NCBI RefSeq assembly: GCF_001618955.1
Contig: NZ_LVYV01000001.1
Span: forward strand, 241,001-305,000
Reading direction: 5' to 3'
Length of the DNA stretch: 64,000 bases
DNA from: Tardiphaga robiniae
Lineage (GTDB): Bacteria > Pseudomonadota > Alphaproteobacteria > Rhizobiales > Xanthobacteraceae
Under the pieces are notes generated by a model. That model ran no database searches. It was not told where the DNA came from and saw nothing but the letters and a program-made list of their open reading frames with translations. Numbering within the stretch: the first letter of the stretch is position 1; every line of letters begins with the position of its first letter. The position numbers and the translations under genes were made by a program. Below, piece by piece: positions 18,522 to 30,367 of this stretch.

Positions 18522-19223
18522 GTGCCTTCTGTCAACAAAGCAAAGAAATCAACCAGCAAACGCCCGGCACGGACCAATGGCAGCATAACAGACGCAACCT
18601 ATTTGAAGCTGCACAACCTGATCGAGTCGCGACAGTTGCAGCCCGGCGAGGTGATCGAAGAGCGCCGGCTTGCACTGCGGCTGAAAGTCTCGCGGACACC
18701 GCTGCGGGCTGGCATCAGCCGGTTGCTGGGCGAAGGCAGGCTGGAGCAATTGTCTAACGGCACTGTGGTGGTCCGCACAATCGAGATGGCAGAATTGCTC
18801 GAATTGGTCCATCTCCGCATGGTGCTGGAGAGCGAAGCGACTTTCATTGCGGCGACCCGCATCGCGCTGGATATCCTTGCACCGATCAGGGCCGCGCTGG
18901 AGAAGATCATTGCTGCGTCGACAGTGTCCGGGACGGTTCACTGGACGCTCGACGATGAAATTCATGACCAGATCGCGCGGCATTGCGGCAATCGTTCGCT
19001 CGAGAAGCTGATTGGAGAAATCCGGCAGAAGATCCGGATGTGCAATGTGGAGCGCCACCCTGGCCGGCTGCTGCCCGCCACCCGCGAGCATCTGGCGATT
19101 ATCGATGCCATCATCGATCGTGATGCCGCCGCAGCCCGTCAGGCGATGATCCTGCATCTCACTAATGTGCGGCAGGGGTTGCTCGAACGATTCGGGATCT
19201 TCCTGCCCGAGCCTCACGGCTAG
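18522..19223 (+). CDS. GntR-family (FCD subfamily) transcriptional regulator
   Basis: About 233 aa if started at GTG 18522; the start is uncertain because no ATG occurs before the DNA-binding domain. The winged helix covers about residues 25-85 (LHNLIESRQLQPGEVIEERR, then LKVSRTPLRAGISRLLGEGR). The helical FCD effector domain follows, with Glu/Asp and His residues of the metal or ligand pocket (LRMVLESEATF, DDEIHDQIARHCGN, TREHLAIIDAI). It precedes the ureide genes, and a perfect palindrome of the FCD type lies 135 bases past its stop, so it likely controls allA onward. Confidence 0.85.
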   Translation: MPSVNKAKKSTSKRPARTNGSITDATYLKLHNLIESRQLQPGEVIEERRLALRLKVSRTPLRAGISRLLGEGRLEQLSNGTVVVRTIEMAELLELVHLRMVLESEATFIAATRIALDILAPIRAALEKIIAASTVSGTVHWTLDDEIHDQIARHCGNRSLEKLIGEIRQKIRMCNVERHPGRLLPATREHLAIIDAIIDRDAAAARQAMILHLTNVRQGLLERFGIFLPEPHG

Positions 19224-19357
19224 GTCGAGATCAGGCAGAAGCCCTGCGGGCTGCATGTCCGAAAATTCTGCAGCTGCCCGCAATTTTGTCGGACTCCGTC
19301 CAAATTTAACGCAGCTTCCCTGGCTTCGAAGCTTGACTGAAATCAGCATGGGCGGTT

Positions 19358-19373
19358 CACTGGTATACCAGTG
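19358..19373. promoter_or_regulatory. Perfect 16-bp palindrome, probable GntR operator
   Basis: CACTGGTATACCAGTG is a perfect dyad located 50 bases before the allA start codon and 135 bases after the GntR gene. Its core TGGTATACCA matches the operator style known for FCD-type GntR repressors (short arms around a central TA). A TTGACT hexamer at 19333-19338 lies just upstream, so a bound regulator would block the promoter. Confidence 0.65.
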
Positions 19374-19423
19374 GAATATCGAGCCGCTTCGCAGCAGGCC
19401 GACCAACCAGATGACCCGCCTGA

Positions 19424-19933
19424 ATGACGCCGAACCACACTGCTTCCCATACCGTCGCGGCCGAATCGCTGTCCCCGGCCGCCTTTGCTGCCTTCGGCGA
19501 TGTAGCCGAGCGACCGATCGACGTGCGCCGGCGCTATCTTCCGACATCGGACGATCGCACCGAGGACGCCACCACCTTTTCCTTCTGGATCAGCAGCGCC
19601 GCCAGGCTCGGCAATCTGCCCCTGCCAATCACGACGCTCGAGCGTCATCCGTTCTCCGCCCAGACCTTCATCCCGCTCGGCAGCAGCCAATACCTGGCGA
19701 TCGTGTGCGATGCCGGCCCGGATGGCCTGCCTGATGTGGCCACCCTGCGGTGCTTCATCGCCGGAGCACATCAAAGCATCACCTTCGCCCGCAATGTCTG
19801 GCATCATCCCATGACCGTTCTCGGCGCGGCCATGGAATTCGCTGTCGCCATGGGCATGACCGGCCGGCAGGACGACGACGTGTTCGTCGATATCGCTGGC
19901 GACGTTCGCGCCGTGATGCCGCAGAGCGCATAG
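19424..19933 (+). CDS. allA: Ureidoglycolate lyase family protein
   Basis: 169 aa, the usual size. Ureidoglycolate lyase splits ureidoglycolate into glyoxylate and urea, the last step of allantoin use. Family residues are seen in ERHPFSAQTFIPLG (substrate-site His and Gln), ITFARNVWHHPMTVLG (the conserved HHP and Trp), and the N-terminal FAAFGDV. Start is ATG 19424. It is followed by puuE after only 11 bases, and both concern ureides. Confidence 0.85.
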   Translation: MTPNHTASHTVAAESLSPAAFAAFGDVAERPIDVRRRYLPTSDDRTEDATTFSFWISSAARLGNLPLPITTLERHPFSAQTFIPLGSSQYLAIVCDAGPDGLPDVATLRCFIAGAHQSITFARNVWHHPMTVLGAAMEFAVAMGMTGRQDDDVFVDIAGDVRAVMPQSA

Positions 19934-19944
19934 GGATCGCAACG

Positions 19945-20856
19945 ATGCCACATGATGATCACCTCACGCGCGACTTCGTCGGCTACGGCCGCACCCCGCC
20001 GCATCCGCAATGGCCGGGCGCAGCGAGAATCGCACTCAACTTCTGCATCAACTACGAAGAAGGCTCCGAGCCGTCGTTCGCCGATGGCGACGGCGTCACC
20101 GAAACGGCCCTGACCGAAGGTGGCGGCGGCGGCTTCGAGGGCCGCGACCTCGCCGCCGAGTCGATGTTCGAATATGGCAGCCGCATAGGCTTCTGGCGCG
20201 TGCTGCGCCTTCTGTCCGAGCGCGGCATGATCGCCACCGTCATGGGCTGCGCGCTGGCGCTGGAACGCAACGACGAAGCCTGCGCCGCCATTCACGAATA
20301 TGGCTACGATGTCTGCGCCCATGGCTGGCGCTGGGAGCGACATCCATTGCTGTCCGAGACCGACGAACGCGAGCGCATTCGCAGGACCGTCGAGAGCCTC
20401 AAGCGCACCACCGGCGAGCGTCCGCTCGGCTGGTATTGCCGCTATGGGCCGAGCGTGAACACGCGGCGCCTCGTGGTCGAGGAAGGCGGTTTCCTCTACG
20501 ACTCCGACGCCTATAACGACGAATTGCCGTACTGGACACGTGTGCTCGGCAAGCCGCATCTCGTGGTGCCTTACGGCCTTGCCAACAACGACGCAAAGTT
20601 CAGCCGCGGCGCGATGGCAACGGCGGATGATTTCTTCGTCTATCTGCGCGACGCCTTCGACATGCTCTACGCGGAAGGCGCCACCGCGCCGAAGATGATG
20701 TCGGTCGGACTGCACACCCGCCTGATCGGCCATCCCGGCCGCGCCGCTGGCCTGCAACGCTTCCTCGATCACGTCGCCAAGCACGACAACGCCTGGGTCT
20801 GCCGGCGCGGCGACATCGCCCGTCACTGGCAGGCCACTCATCCCCCCACGCCCTGA
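19945..20856 (+). CDS. puuE: Allantoinase PuuE, polysaccharide-deacetylase fold
   Basis: 303 aa. PuuE-type enzymes open allantoin to allantoate without a metal. The protein shows the family opening RDFVGYGRTPPHPQWPGAAR then NFCINYEEGSE, the SMFEYGSRIGFWRVLRL motif, AHGWRWERHP, RPLGWYCRYGPSVNTRRL, and the C-terminal KMMSVGLHTRLIGHPGRA. All conserved blocks are present in order. It starts at ATG 19945, just after allA. A related hydantoin-type substrate cannot be excluded. Confidence 0.85.
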   Translation: MPHDDHLTRDFVGYGRTPPHPQWPGAARIALNFCINYEEGSEPSFADGDGVTETALTEGGGGGFEGRDLAAESMFEYGSRIGFWRVLRLLSERGMIATVMGCALALERNDEACAAIHEYGYDVCAHGWRWERHPLLSETDERERIRRTVESLKRTTGERPLGWYCRYGPSVNTRRLVVEEGGFLYDSDAYNDELPYWTRVLGKPHLVVPYGLANNDAKFSRGAMATADDFFVYLRDAFDMLYAEGATAPKMMSVGLHTRLIGHPGRAAGLQRFLDHVAKHDNAWVCRRGDIARHWQATHPPTP

Positions 20857-20890
20857 TCTCCACCACATCCGCACCCGAAAGGACGTCCCC

Positions 20891-21754
20891 ATGAGACTGA
20901 AACCCACGCATTGGCTGTTCACGCTGATGCTTTCGACTGCGGCATTCGCCGGCGGCGCCAGCGCGCAGGAAGCCGATCATCCGTCCGACAAGCCGATGGT
21001 GGTCGCGTCCGACTTTGGCGTCGCGCCGTGGATGGTGCGCGGCCCCAACGGCCCCGAGGGCTTCGGTGCAGATCTGATCAACGAGATCGGTAAAGATCTC
21101 GGCCGCCCGAAGGTCGAGATCGTCGACATCAATTTCTCCGGCTTGTTCGCGGCGCTATTCGCTAAGCGCGCCGAATTCCTCGTCAACCCGCTCAACCTCA
21201 CTGTCGAACGCTCCGAGCGCATGCTCTATACTGAGCCGCTATTCTCCACCGGCAACGGCTTCATCGTCCGCGCCGCCGACGAGATGAAGAGCTTCGAGGA
21301 TCTCAAGGGCAAGGCCGTCGCCGTCAACCGCGGCACCATCTCGGATACCTGGGCCACCGCCAATGCCGAGAAATACGGCTTCGAAGTGCAGCGTTACGAT
21401 GTATTCCCCGACACGGTGCAGGCCGTGCTGACGCGCCGCGCCTTCACAGCGCTCAATGAGATCCCGACGACCGTCTATGCCGCCAGCCAGAACAAGGCGA
21501 TCAAGGTCGGCTTCAAGGATTTCAACGGCCGCAACTTTGCCTATGCGTTCCGGCTGGAAGACACCGAATATCGCAACAAGGTCGAGGCGGTCATCGAATG
21601 CATGAAACTGGATGGCCGTCTGCGCAAGCTACACGAGAAGTGGTATGGCGCGGCACCCGATGCCGGCTCAGCCATCGACACCGTGTATTTCGGCTACGGC
21701 CCTCCCGGCTTCAAGGGTTTCGAGCCGACCTCGCACGTCCCGAAGTGCAAGTAA
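20891..21754 (+). CDS. ABC transporter substrate-binding protein, polar amino-acid type (SBP_bac_3)
   Basis: 287 aa with a signal peptide (about residues 1-25, cleaving after GGASAQE). The mature part has the SBP_bac_3 pattern: DFGVAPWMVRGPNGPEGFGA DLINEI, FAALFAKRAEFLVN, RSERMLYTEPLF, and FEDLKGKAVAVNRGT. It delivers a small polar nitrogen compound to the two permeases downstream. Because the cluster also encodes ureide enzymes, allantoin or a related ureide is a reasonable guess. A perfect hairpin follows the gene. Confidence 0.85.
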   Translation: MRLKPTHWLFTLMLSTAAFAGGASAQEADHPSDKPMVVASDFGVAPWMVRGPNGPEGFGADLINEIGKDLGRPKVEIVDINFSGLFAALFAKRAEFLVNPLNLTVERSERMLYTEPLFSTGNGFIVRAADEMKSFEDLKGKAVAVNRGTISDTWATANAEKYGFEVQRYDVFPDTVQAVLTRRAFTALNEIPTTVYAASQNKAIKVGFKDFNGRNFAYAFRLEDTEYRNKVEAVIECMKLDGRLRKLHEKWYGAAPDAGSAIDTVYFGYGPPGFKGFEPTSHVPKCK

Positions 21755-21787
21755 GGCACTTGCCCTGACAAGATAGCTGCGAACACC

Positions 21788-21807
21788 GGACCGGCCCGAG
21801 CCGGTCC
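21788..21807 (+). repeat. Perfect hairpin after the binding-protein gene
   Basis: GGACCGGC-CCGA-GCCGGTCC: 8-bp arms and a 4-base loop, no T-run. It lies between the binding-protein gene and the first permease. Such hairpins commonly protect the upstream mRNA so that the binding protein is made in excess over the permeases. Confidence 0.6.
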
Positions 21808-21829
21808 GACTGCGGTTGGCGGACACCCG

Positions 21830-22501
21830 ATGGACCGGATCGTCGAATACTATTTCAATGCAGAAGTCATCGCGGGCGCCTTCCCCCAGGTCCTCGCGGG
21901 CTTTCGCACGACGGTCATCGTATCGCTTTTGATTATTGTCTGCGGCACGCTGTTCGGCCTGTCGCTGGCACTGCTGCGCTGCGCCAACCTGCGCCCCGTC
22001 AATTTTATCATCACCGCTTATGTCGACGTGCTGCGCACGCTGCCGCAGCTCGTCGTGATCGTCTTCATCTATTTCGGCCTGCCTTATCTGGGCCCGACGC
22101 TGTCCCCCTTCGCGACCACTGTGCTGGCGCTCGGCATGGTGCTGTCGGCCTTTTCCACCGAGATCTTCTGGTCCGCAATCATGGCGCTGCCGCGCGGACA
22201 ATGGGACGCCGCCAGCGCACTTGGTTTCAGCCGGCTGCGGACGCTGGTCACCATCATCCTGCCGCAGGCCATTCGCCTCGCGATCCCACTTCTGACCAAC
22301 CGCGCCATCTCCATCAGCAAGGGTACCGCGCTCGGCACCGCCGTATCGCTCCCAGAAACGCTCGGACAGGCGCAGAGCGTGATGGCGCTGGTCGCCAATC
22401 CCTCGCCGCTGACGCTGGCCGCGGCGTTCTACCTCACCTTCTTCCTGCCGCTGGTGATCGCCAGCCGGTGGATTGAATATCGCTACAGCACGGGGCGTTG
22501 A
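21830..22501 (+). CDS. ABC transporter permease, polar amino-acid type
   Basis: 223 aa with about five membrane helices. The family motifs are LPQLVVIVFIYFGLP and the EAA-like loop WDAASALGFSRLRTLVTIIL PQAIR that docks with the ATPase. It pairs with the next permease to form the inner-membrane channel. Start is ATG 21830; the gene ends ten bases before the next start. Confidence 0.9.
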   Translation: MDRIVEYYFNAEVIAGAFPQVLAGFRTTVIVSLLIIVCGTLFGLSLALLRCANLRPVNFIITAYVDVLRTLPQLVVIVFIYFGLPYLGPTLSPFATTVLALGMVLSAFSTEIFWSAIMALPRGQWDAASALGFSRLRTLVTIILPQAIRLAIPLLTNRAISISKGTALGTAVSLPETLGQAQSVMALVANPSPLTLAAAFYLTFFLPLVIASRWIEYRYSTGR

Positions 22502-22510
22502 GCGGATCGC

Positions 22511-23182
22511 ATGCAGGACTTCCTGGACAATTTCGCTAACTGGGAGTCGCTGTTGCGGGTCTATCCGCTGCTGCTGCAGGGGCTGATCTATACAGTCTGC
22601 CTCGCGGTGGTGGCGCTGCCGCTCGGCATTCTCGCCGGCCTCGCCATCGCCGTGCTGTACAGCTTCAAGAACCGCTGGGTGAATATCTCGCTGCTGATCT
22701 ATATTGACCTGTTCAGGTCGTTTCCCGTGGTGGTGCTGCTGATCCTGATCTTCTACGGCATGCCGTTTCTGGGCCTGACGCTCGGCAGCTTCACCGCGGC
22801 GGTGCTAGCCATCGTGCTCAACAATTCCGGCTACTATGGCGAGATCTTCCGCGCCGGCATCTTGTCCGTGCCCCACGGCCAGACCGAGGCTGCCCGGGCG
22901 CTCGGTTTCAAGCCGCTGCATGTGGTGTTCTCCATCGTGCTGCCGCAGGCGATCCGCAACGTGCTGGCGCCGCTCGCCAGCAATTCGCTAGAACTCGTCA
23001 AGGCGACACCAATTGCCGCCTTGGTCGCGCTGCCTGAGCTGCTGCGCTCAGCCCGCGTCGCCCAGGAGCAAACCTACAACCCGACGCCGCTGATGGCGGC
23101 CGCCGTGATCTTCTTCGTCATCCTGTATCCGTTCGCGCGCTGGGTGGCGCGGCTGGAGCGGCAAGCACTGAAAGCCCGCTGA
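22511..23182 (+). CDS. ABC transporter permease, polar amino-acid type (second subunit)
   Basis: 223 aa, five predicted helices, with YIDLFRSFPVVVLLILIFYG and the ATPase-docking loop QTEAARALGFKPLHVVFSIV followed by LPQAIRNVL. It is a paralogue of the preceding permease. The cognate ATPase gene is separated from it by two dehydrogenase genes in the same operon. Confidence 0.9.
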   Translation: MQDFLDNFANWESLLRVYPLLLQGLIYTVCLAVVALPLGILAGLAIAVLYSFKNRWVNISLLIYIDLFRSFPVVVLLILIFYGMPFLGLTLGSFTAAVLAIVLNNSGYYGEIFRAGILSVPHGQTEAARALGFKPLHVVFSIVLPQAIRNVLAPLASNSLELVKATPIAALVALPELLRSARVAQEQTYNPTPLMAAAVIFFVILYPFARWVARLERQALKAR

Positions 23183-23183
23183 C

Positions 23184-24167
23184 ATGGCCACACTGATCAC
23201 CGGCGGCAGCGGTTTCATCGGGCTCGCGCTCGCCGAACGCCTGATCGCCGACGGCGAGACCGTTATCCTTTTCGACCTCTCAGCCCCCGGCCACGACATG
23301 CTGGTGCGCCCCGAACTCGCCGGCGCTACGCTGGTCACCGGCGATGTCACAAGCGCCGACGACGTCGACCGCGCGTTGAACATGGCCGGCATCGACCGCG
23401 TGATCCACACCGCCGCGATGACGCCGAATGCGCAGCGCGAGCATGACGCTGCGCGCCAGATCGTCGACGTTAATATCGGCGGCACCGTCAATCTGCTCGA
23501 ACGCGTAACACTGCGGCCCGCCATCAAGCGCGTCACCGTGCTCAGTTCGGTCGCAGTGTACGGCTTCTCGCAACCGGCCGCATCGGGCCTGTTCGAGGAG
23601 GATTTGTCGCCGCCGGCGCCAGCCGCACTCTATGGCATCACAAAGCTCGCATCGGAACAGGCGGCGCTGCGGATCGCCGACCTTCACAAGCTCGATGTGC
23701 GCGTGATTCGGCTCGGGCCGGCCTTTGGCCCATGGGAATTGCAGACCGGTGTCCGCGATGCACTCAGCCCGCATTATCAGGTGCTCCGCATGGCCTTCGA
23801 CGGCCGTGAAGCGATTCTCCCGCGCAGCATGGCCGGCGATTGGATCTATTCCCGTGACGCTGCCCTCGGCGTCGCGAGGGTGAGCACCTCCGACGCGCTG
23901 AAGCACCGCACCTATCACGTCAGCGGCGGTGTGTTGTCCGATCTGCCACGATGGTGCGAGATCATCGCGACGCACATACCCGGCTTCCGCTGGCGGATGG
24001 CGGAGATCGAGGCGGAGGGCAACGTAATCTATGGCCTGCCGAAGGACCGTGCGCCGCTGAACATTGCGCGACTGGCCGCGGATGCCGGCTTCAAGCCTCA
24101 ATTTCATCTGGAAGATGCGGCGCGCGACTATCTCGGCTGGTTGCCGCAGGCAGGAGAACCCGCATGA
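23184..24167 (+). CDS. NAD-dependent epimerase/dehydratase (extended SDR)
   Basis: 327 aa. The nucleotide-binding motif TGGSGFIG is at residues 6-13, the catalytic Tyr/Lys motif YGITK at about 151-155, with Ser of VLSSVAVYG before it. It starts two bases after the permease stop and overlaps the next gene by ATGA. Extended SDRs act on sugar nucleotides or polyols. Its position inside a transporter operon suggests modification of the imported compound; the substrate is unknown. Confidence 0.82.
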   Translation: MATLITGGSGFIGLALAERLIADGETVILFDLSAPGHDMLVRPELAGATLVTGDVTSADDVDRALNMAGIDRVIHTAAMTPNAQREHDAARQIVDVNIGGTVNLLERVTLRPAIKRVTVLSSVAVYGFSQPAASGLFEEDLSPPAPAALYGITKLASEQAALRIADLHKLDVRVIRLGPAFGPWELQTGVRDALSPHYQVLRMAFDGREAILPRSMAGDWIYSRDAALGVARVSTSDALKHRTYHVSGGVLSDLPRWCEIIATHIPGFRWRMAEIEAEGNVIYGLPKDRAPLNIARLAADAGFKPQFHLEDAARDYLGWLPQAGEPA

Positions 24168-24940
24168 GCAAGCGTCTGGCTGGAAAATCCGTTCTGATCA
24201 CCGGCGCCTCCTCGGGCATCGGCCGCGCCATCGCCCGCCGATTTGCTGCCGAGGACGCGAGGCTCATGCTCGCGGATCTCACCATGGACGTGCGCGAGGG
24301 CGGCACTCCGACATTGGAGCTGCTGCGTGCAGACGGTTATGAGGTCGATTTCATCCAGATCGACGTCGCCTCGGAGGACGACACCGTCCGCGCCGTCCAA
24401 CAGACCGTTGCGCGCTACGGCCGCCTCGACGTGCTCGTCAACGACGCCGCCATCGGCACCGGCAAGCGTCTGACCGACACCAGCCTTGCCGAATGGGACA
24501 GGACGCTGGCGGTCAATCTCACCGGCGTATTCCTGATGTCGCGCGCCGCCGTCAACCAGATGCTGACGCAGGACATCCGCAACGAGGCCCGCGGCCGCCT
24601 CGTCAACATCTCCTCGCAACACGGCATGATCGCCTGCCCGGAAGACATCGCCTATGGCACCTCCAAATCCGGGGTCATCTACATGACGCGACAGATCGCG
24701 GCAGACTACGCGAAGGATCACATCATCTGCAACGCAGTCGCGCCCGGCAAGATCGTCACCGGCAAACCGGGCCGCGCTGCGGAGCCGCGTTGGATGGACT
24801 ACTCCACCAGCCGCACGCCGATGCCGCGGCTGGGCCGTCCCGACGACGTCGCCAATGCAGCGCTGTTTCTGGCCTCCGACGAGGCAACTTTCATGACGGG
24901 CGAAAACATTCTCGTCGATGGCGGCTGGATGGCGTCATGA
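24164..24940 (+). CDS. Short-chain dehydrogenase/reductase (classical SDR)
   Basis: 258 aa. The cofactor loop is [12 protein letters not shown], the NNA motif is VLVNDAAIG, and the catalytic Ser and Tyr-Lys are in [10 protein letters not shown] and [11 protein letters not shown]. The C-terminal [11 protein letters not shown] is typical. It starts at ATG 24164 overlapping the epimerase stop, and its own stop overlaps the ATPase start. All catalytic residues are intact; the substrate is unknown. Confidence 0.85.
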   Translation: MSKRLAGKSVLITGASSGIGRAIARRFAAEDARLMLADLTMDVREGGTPTLELLRADGYEVDFIQIDVASEDDTVRAVQQTVARYGRLDVLVNDAAIGTGKRLTDTSLAEWDRTLAVNLTGVFLMSRAAVNQMLTQDIRNEARGRLVNISSQHGMIACPEDIAYGTSKSGVIYMTRQIAADYAKDHIICNAVAPGKIVTGKPGRAAEPRWMDYSTSRTPMPRLGRPDDVANAALFLASDEATFMTGENILVDGGWMAS

Positions 24941-25722
24941 GCAACGTTTCGGAGAGCACCATGGAGCAAGCGCCTGCAGAAACGTCCGCGCCGATCATTC
25001 AGATGTCCGGCGTCACCAAATGGTATGGCGACGTCCAGGTGCTCAAGGACATCAACTTCACGGTGGCGCGCGGCGAGCGCGTCGTGATCTGCGGGCCTTC
25101 GGGGTCCGGCAAGTCGACCATGATCCGTTGCATTAACCGGCTGGAAGAACATCGCGACGGCCGCATTATGGTCAATGGCGTCGAGCTGGATCACTCGACG
25201 CGCAATGTCGACGTGGTCCGCCGCGATGTCGGCATGGTATTCCAGCAGTTCAACCTGTTTCCGCATCTGACCGTGCTGCAGAACCTCACCATCGCGCCGC
25301 GCAAGATCCGCGGCGCAACGAGGCAGGAAGCTGATGAGGTTGCGCGCTATTTTCTTGAGCGCGTACGGATCTCCGAACAGGCTGATAAATATCCGAGCCA
25401 GCTCTCCGGCGGCCAGCAGCAGCGCGTCGCCATCGCGCGTGCGCTGTGCATGAAGCCGCAGATCATGCTATTCGACGAACCTACCTCGGCGCTTGATCCG
25501 GAAATGATCCAGGAGGTGCTCGACGTCATGGTCGGCCTCGCCCGCGAAGGGATGACCATGGTCTGCGTCACCCACGAGATGGGCTTCGCGCGCACGGTCG
25601 CCGACCGCGTGGTGTTCATGGACGCTGGCCGGATCATCGAGGAAGGCGCGCCGGTCGATTTCTTCTCGGATCCGAAACAGGACCGAACCCGTGCATTCCT
25701 TAAGCAAATTATGCATCGATGA
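24937..25722 (+). CDS. ABC transporter ATP-binding protein, polar amino-acid type
   Basis: 261 aa. Walker A is [10 protein letters not shown], the Q-loop [15 protein letters not shown], the signature [15 protein letters not shown], Walker [15 protein letters not shown], and the switch His is in [11 protein letters not shown]. The VLQNLTIAP stretch and the length are those of GlnQ-like ATPases. It completes the transporter and is the last gene of the operon. An internal ATG at 24961 is an alternative start. Confidence 0.9.
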   Translation: MSNVSESTMEQAPAETSAPIIQMSGVTKWYGDVQVLKDINFTVARGERVVICGPSGSGKSTMIRCINRLEEHRDGRIMVNGVELDHSTRNVDVVRRDVGMVFQQFNLFPHLTVLQNLTIAPRKIRGATRQEADEVARYFLERVRISEQADKYPSQLSGGQQQRVAIARALCMKPQIMLFDEPTSALDPEMIQEVLDVMVGLAREGMTMVCVTHEMGFARTVADRVVFMDAGRIIEEGAPVDFFSDPKQDRTRAFLKQIMHR

Positions 25723-26076
25723 CCGAAGCGTCCGCTTTGCGCCAGAATCCGTCACTAAAGCGCTCTGGCCAGCATAAGTATCCGGTTGATATCGCGCCAG
25801 TAGTCACCGGCCGTTTCTCTCCTTGAGCAACATGCCTACAGCGCTGTCGAAAAGCATTTTCGGTACGATTGGTCCAGCCGACATCGCCAGGAGAATAGTT
25901 GATGCGGTCACGACGTTATCCGTCATCATTGTGAGGATCGTGCCAGTCGCAGCATTGAATTCGAGCATACCGCTGAGAGTAATCACCAACTGCCGCATCG
26001 GCTAATTGTGGGGCACGAAAGCCCCTCCCGATCTGGTCTTCGCGAAACGAGATGCTCGATGTCACTACCGTGTCGC
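25723..26076. other. Gap with an unidentified 64-codon minus-strand ORF
   Basis: The ORF at 25804-25998 (minus) encodes a mildly hydrophobic peptide (MRQLVITLSGMLEFNAATGT and STILLAMSAGPIVPKMLF). A second open stretch, ETAGDYWRDINRILMLARAL, follows in another frame at about 25750-25815. These may be one decayed gene. I do not recognise the family. The stretch lies next to an IS30 transposase relic, so debris of insertion is likely. Confidence 0.35.
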
Positions 26077-26350
26077 TCAGAATGTCGCCGGCTCTCCCTT
26101 AGGAAGGTCGATTTTACCTTCCTCGAAAATCGCGGCAACACATTCTGAAAACTTCTCAGCTGGGGTTTGATAGAGCGATGTCTCTTTCGCGGCGTTTCAT
26201 TGAGCTGTCTTGCTATTGCGCTGAGCTTAGTCTGGCTATGCAGGGACAGATCCGTGCCACGCGGAAGATATTGGCGCGGCAATCTGTTGGTATTTTCGCC
26301 TGAACCGCGCTGCCAGGGAGACCGAAGGTCACAAAAATAGACATCGACCA
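26077..26350 (-). pseudogene. IS30-family transposase C-terminal remnant
   Basis: In one frame the translation reads VYFCDLRSPWQRGSGENTNR, then QYLPRGTDLSLHSQTKL and ARQLNETPRK; this is the DDE-domain end of IS30 transposases (pattern 'YFCDP.SPWQRG.NENTN..LRQY.PKGTDL'). After a frameshift near 26170 the typical ending TPAEKFSECVAAIFEEGKID LPKG follows and stops at 26077-26079. The N-terminal three quarters are missing. It directly abuts the end of cbbX. Confidence 0.85.
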
Positions 26351-26377
26351 ATCGGGAACGTGTTAGGTCGGGCGCCA

Positions 26378-27301
26378 TTACCCACCAGAACCGTTCGAGA
26401 ACACCCGGCTCGCGAGCACATCCGAAGCCTCCAGTGACATGATGTCGTCAACGCTCAGTATGCGGTCGAGATCGGCGACAAGCCGATTGGCCTGACGCAG
26501 CCGCATGCGGTCGAGCGCGTTGCGGATCGAACGGGCATTGGAGAACAGCGGCTGGGTCTTGCGCAGCGCGATGTAGCGGACGAACGCCGCGCGCGCATCG
26601 GCGCTGAATTTGTAATTCATATCCCCGAGCATCAATTCGGAAATGGCGAGCAATTCGTCGTCGGCATAGTCGGGGAAATCGATGTGGTGGGCGATGCGCG
26701 AGCGGAAACCGGGATTGCTGCCGAAGAACTTGTCCATGCGGTCGCCGTAGCCGGCGAGGATCACCACCAGATCCTCGCGCTGCGATTCCATCACTTGCAG
26801 CAGGATCTCGATCGCCTCCTGGCCGTAATCGCGCTCATTATCGGGCCGATGCAGGTAATAGGCCTCGTCAATGAACAGCACGCCGCCCATCGCCTTCTTC
26901 AGGATCTCCTTCGTCTTCGGCGCGGTATGGCCGATATATTGCCCGACCAGTTCGTCGCGCGTCACCGACACCACCTGCCCTCGCCGCACGAAACCCAGCT
27001 TATGCAGGATGCTGGCGATGCGCAGCGCCACCGTCGTTTTGCCGGTACCGGGATTACCGGTGAACGACATGTGCAGCGTCGGGTTGCCCGACGCCAGGTC
27101 CATGCGCTTGCGGATACGCTCGATCAGCAGCAGCGAAGCGATCTCGCGAATCCGCGTTTTCACCGGCTTCAGCCCGATCAATTCGCGATCGAGCTGATCG
27201 AGCACCTCGCCGATGCCGACTTCGTCGAACTCGCGGCGCAGATCGACCTGCGTCGCAGGCAACGCGTCGCCGGCGCTATCGACCACGGCCAGCGTGCTCA
27301 C
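26378..27301 (-). CDS. cbbX: Red-type RuBisCO activase CbbX
   Basis: 307 aa AAA+ ATPase that remodels inhibited form IC/ID RuBisCO by pulling on the large-subunit C-terminus. Walker A is [16 protein letters not shown], Walker [13 protein letters not shown], and the arginine-finger region lies around [15 protein letters not shown]. It starts at GTG 27301, overlapping the cbbS stop as GTGA. It is the last gene of the cbb operon and belongs with the form IC enzyme encoded just upstream. Confidence 0.95.
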   Translation of the reverse strand: MSTLAVVDSAGDALPATQVDLRREFDEVGIGEVLDQLDRELIGLKPVKTRIREIASLLLIERIRKRMDLASGNPTLHMSFTGNPGTGKTTVALRIASILHKLGFVRRGQVVSVTRDELVGQYIGHTAPKTKEILKKAMGGVLFIDEAYYLHRPDNERDYGQEAIEILLQVMESQREDLVVILAGYGDRMDKFFGSNPGFRSRIAHHIDFPDYADDELLAISELMLGDMNYKFSADARAAFVRYIALRKTQPLFSNARSIRNALDRMRLRQANRLVADLDRILSVDDIMSLEASDVLASRVFSNGSGG

Positions 27302-27723
27302 GACCCACCGTAGCGCTGGCCTTCGGGTCGATCGACGGCATAGGATTTGGTCGTATAGCGGATGTTGCGGCCTTCCACCTCATGCCGCTCGAGCCGGAAG
27401 CCTGGCTCTTCCTTCGGACGGTTGACGATGAAGGAGAGCCGCACCGATTCCCAGCCATGGCTGGAATCGAATGCCGACAACCGGATGTAGCGATCGCCAT
27501 ACACCTTGCGGCATTCGGTCAATTCCATCAGCACGCCGGCGGCGTCGCGCAGATCGAACATCGGCAGGCCCCACATTTCCCAGAAATTGTTGCGGGGATG
27601 CGGATCGTCGGTGAATTCGATGTTCACGGCCCAACCATTGGCGAGGCAATACTGCACCTGTTTTGAAATCTGTTCATCAGTGAGATCGGGCAGGAACGAG
27701 AAGCAGCCCTGGGTAATGCGCAT
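27298..27723 (-). CDS. cbbS: RuBisCO small subunit, form IC
   Basis: 141 aa. It begins [20 protein letters not shown] and carries [20 protein letters not shown] then [14 protein letters not shown], the standard small-subunit blocks. The long C-terminal extension after about residue 100 ([21 protein letters not shown]) is the hairpin of red-type enzymes that lines the central pore. It follows cbbL by 11 bases. Confidence 0.95.
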   Translation of the reverse strand: MRITQGCFSFLPDLTDEQISKQVQYCLANGWAVNIEFTDDPHPRNNFWEMWGLPMFDLRDAAGVLMELTECRKVYGDRYIRLSAFDSSHGWESVRLSFIVNRPKEEPGFRLERHEVEGRNIRYTTKSYAVDRPEGQRYGGS

Positions 27724-27734
27724 GATCGTACTCC

Positions 27735-30333
<2,599 letters not shown>

Positions 30334-30367
30334 AGGTCCTCCATTTCGTTGTCTTGTCCCGAACAAC

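Noticed and set aside
26101..26123. Perfect 8-bp hairpin downstream of cbbX as a terminator
   Set aside because: It lies inside the codons of the IS30 transposase ending (EEGKIDLPKG) and lacks a T-run on the minus strand.
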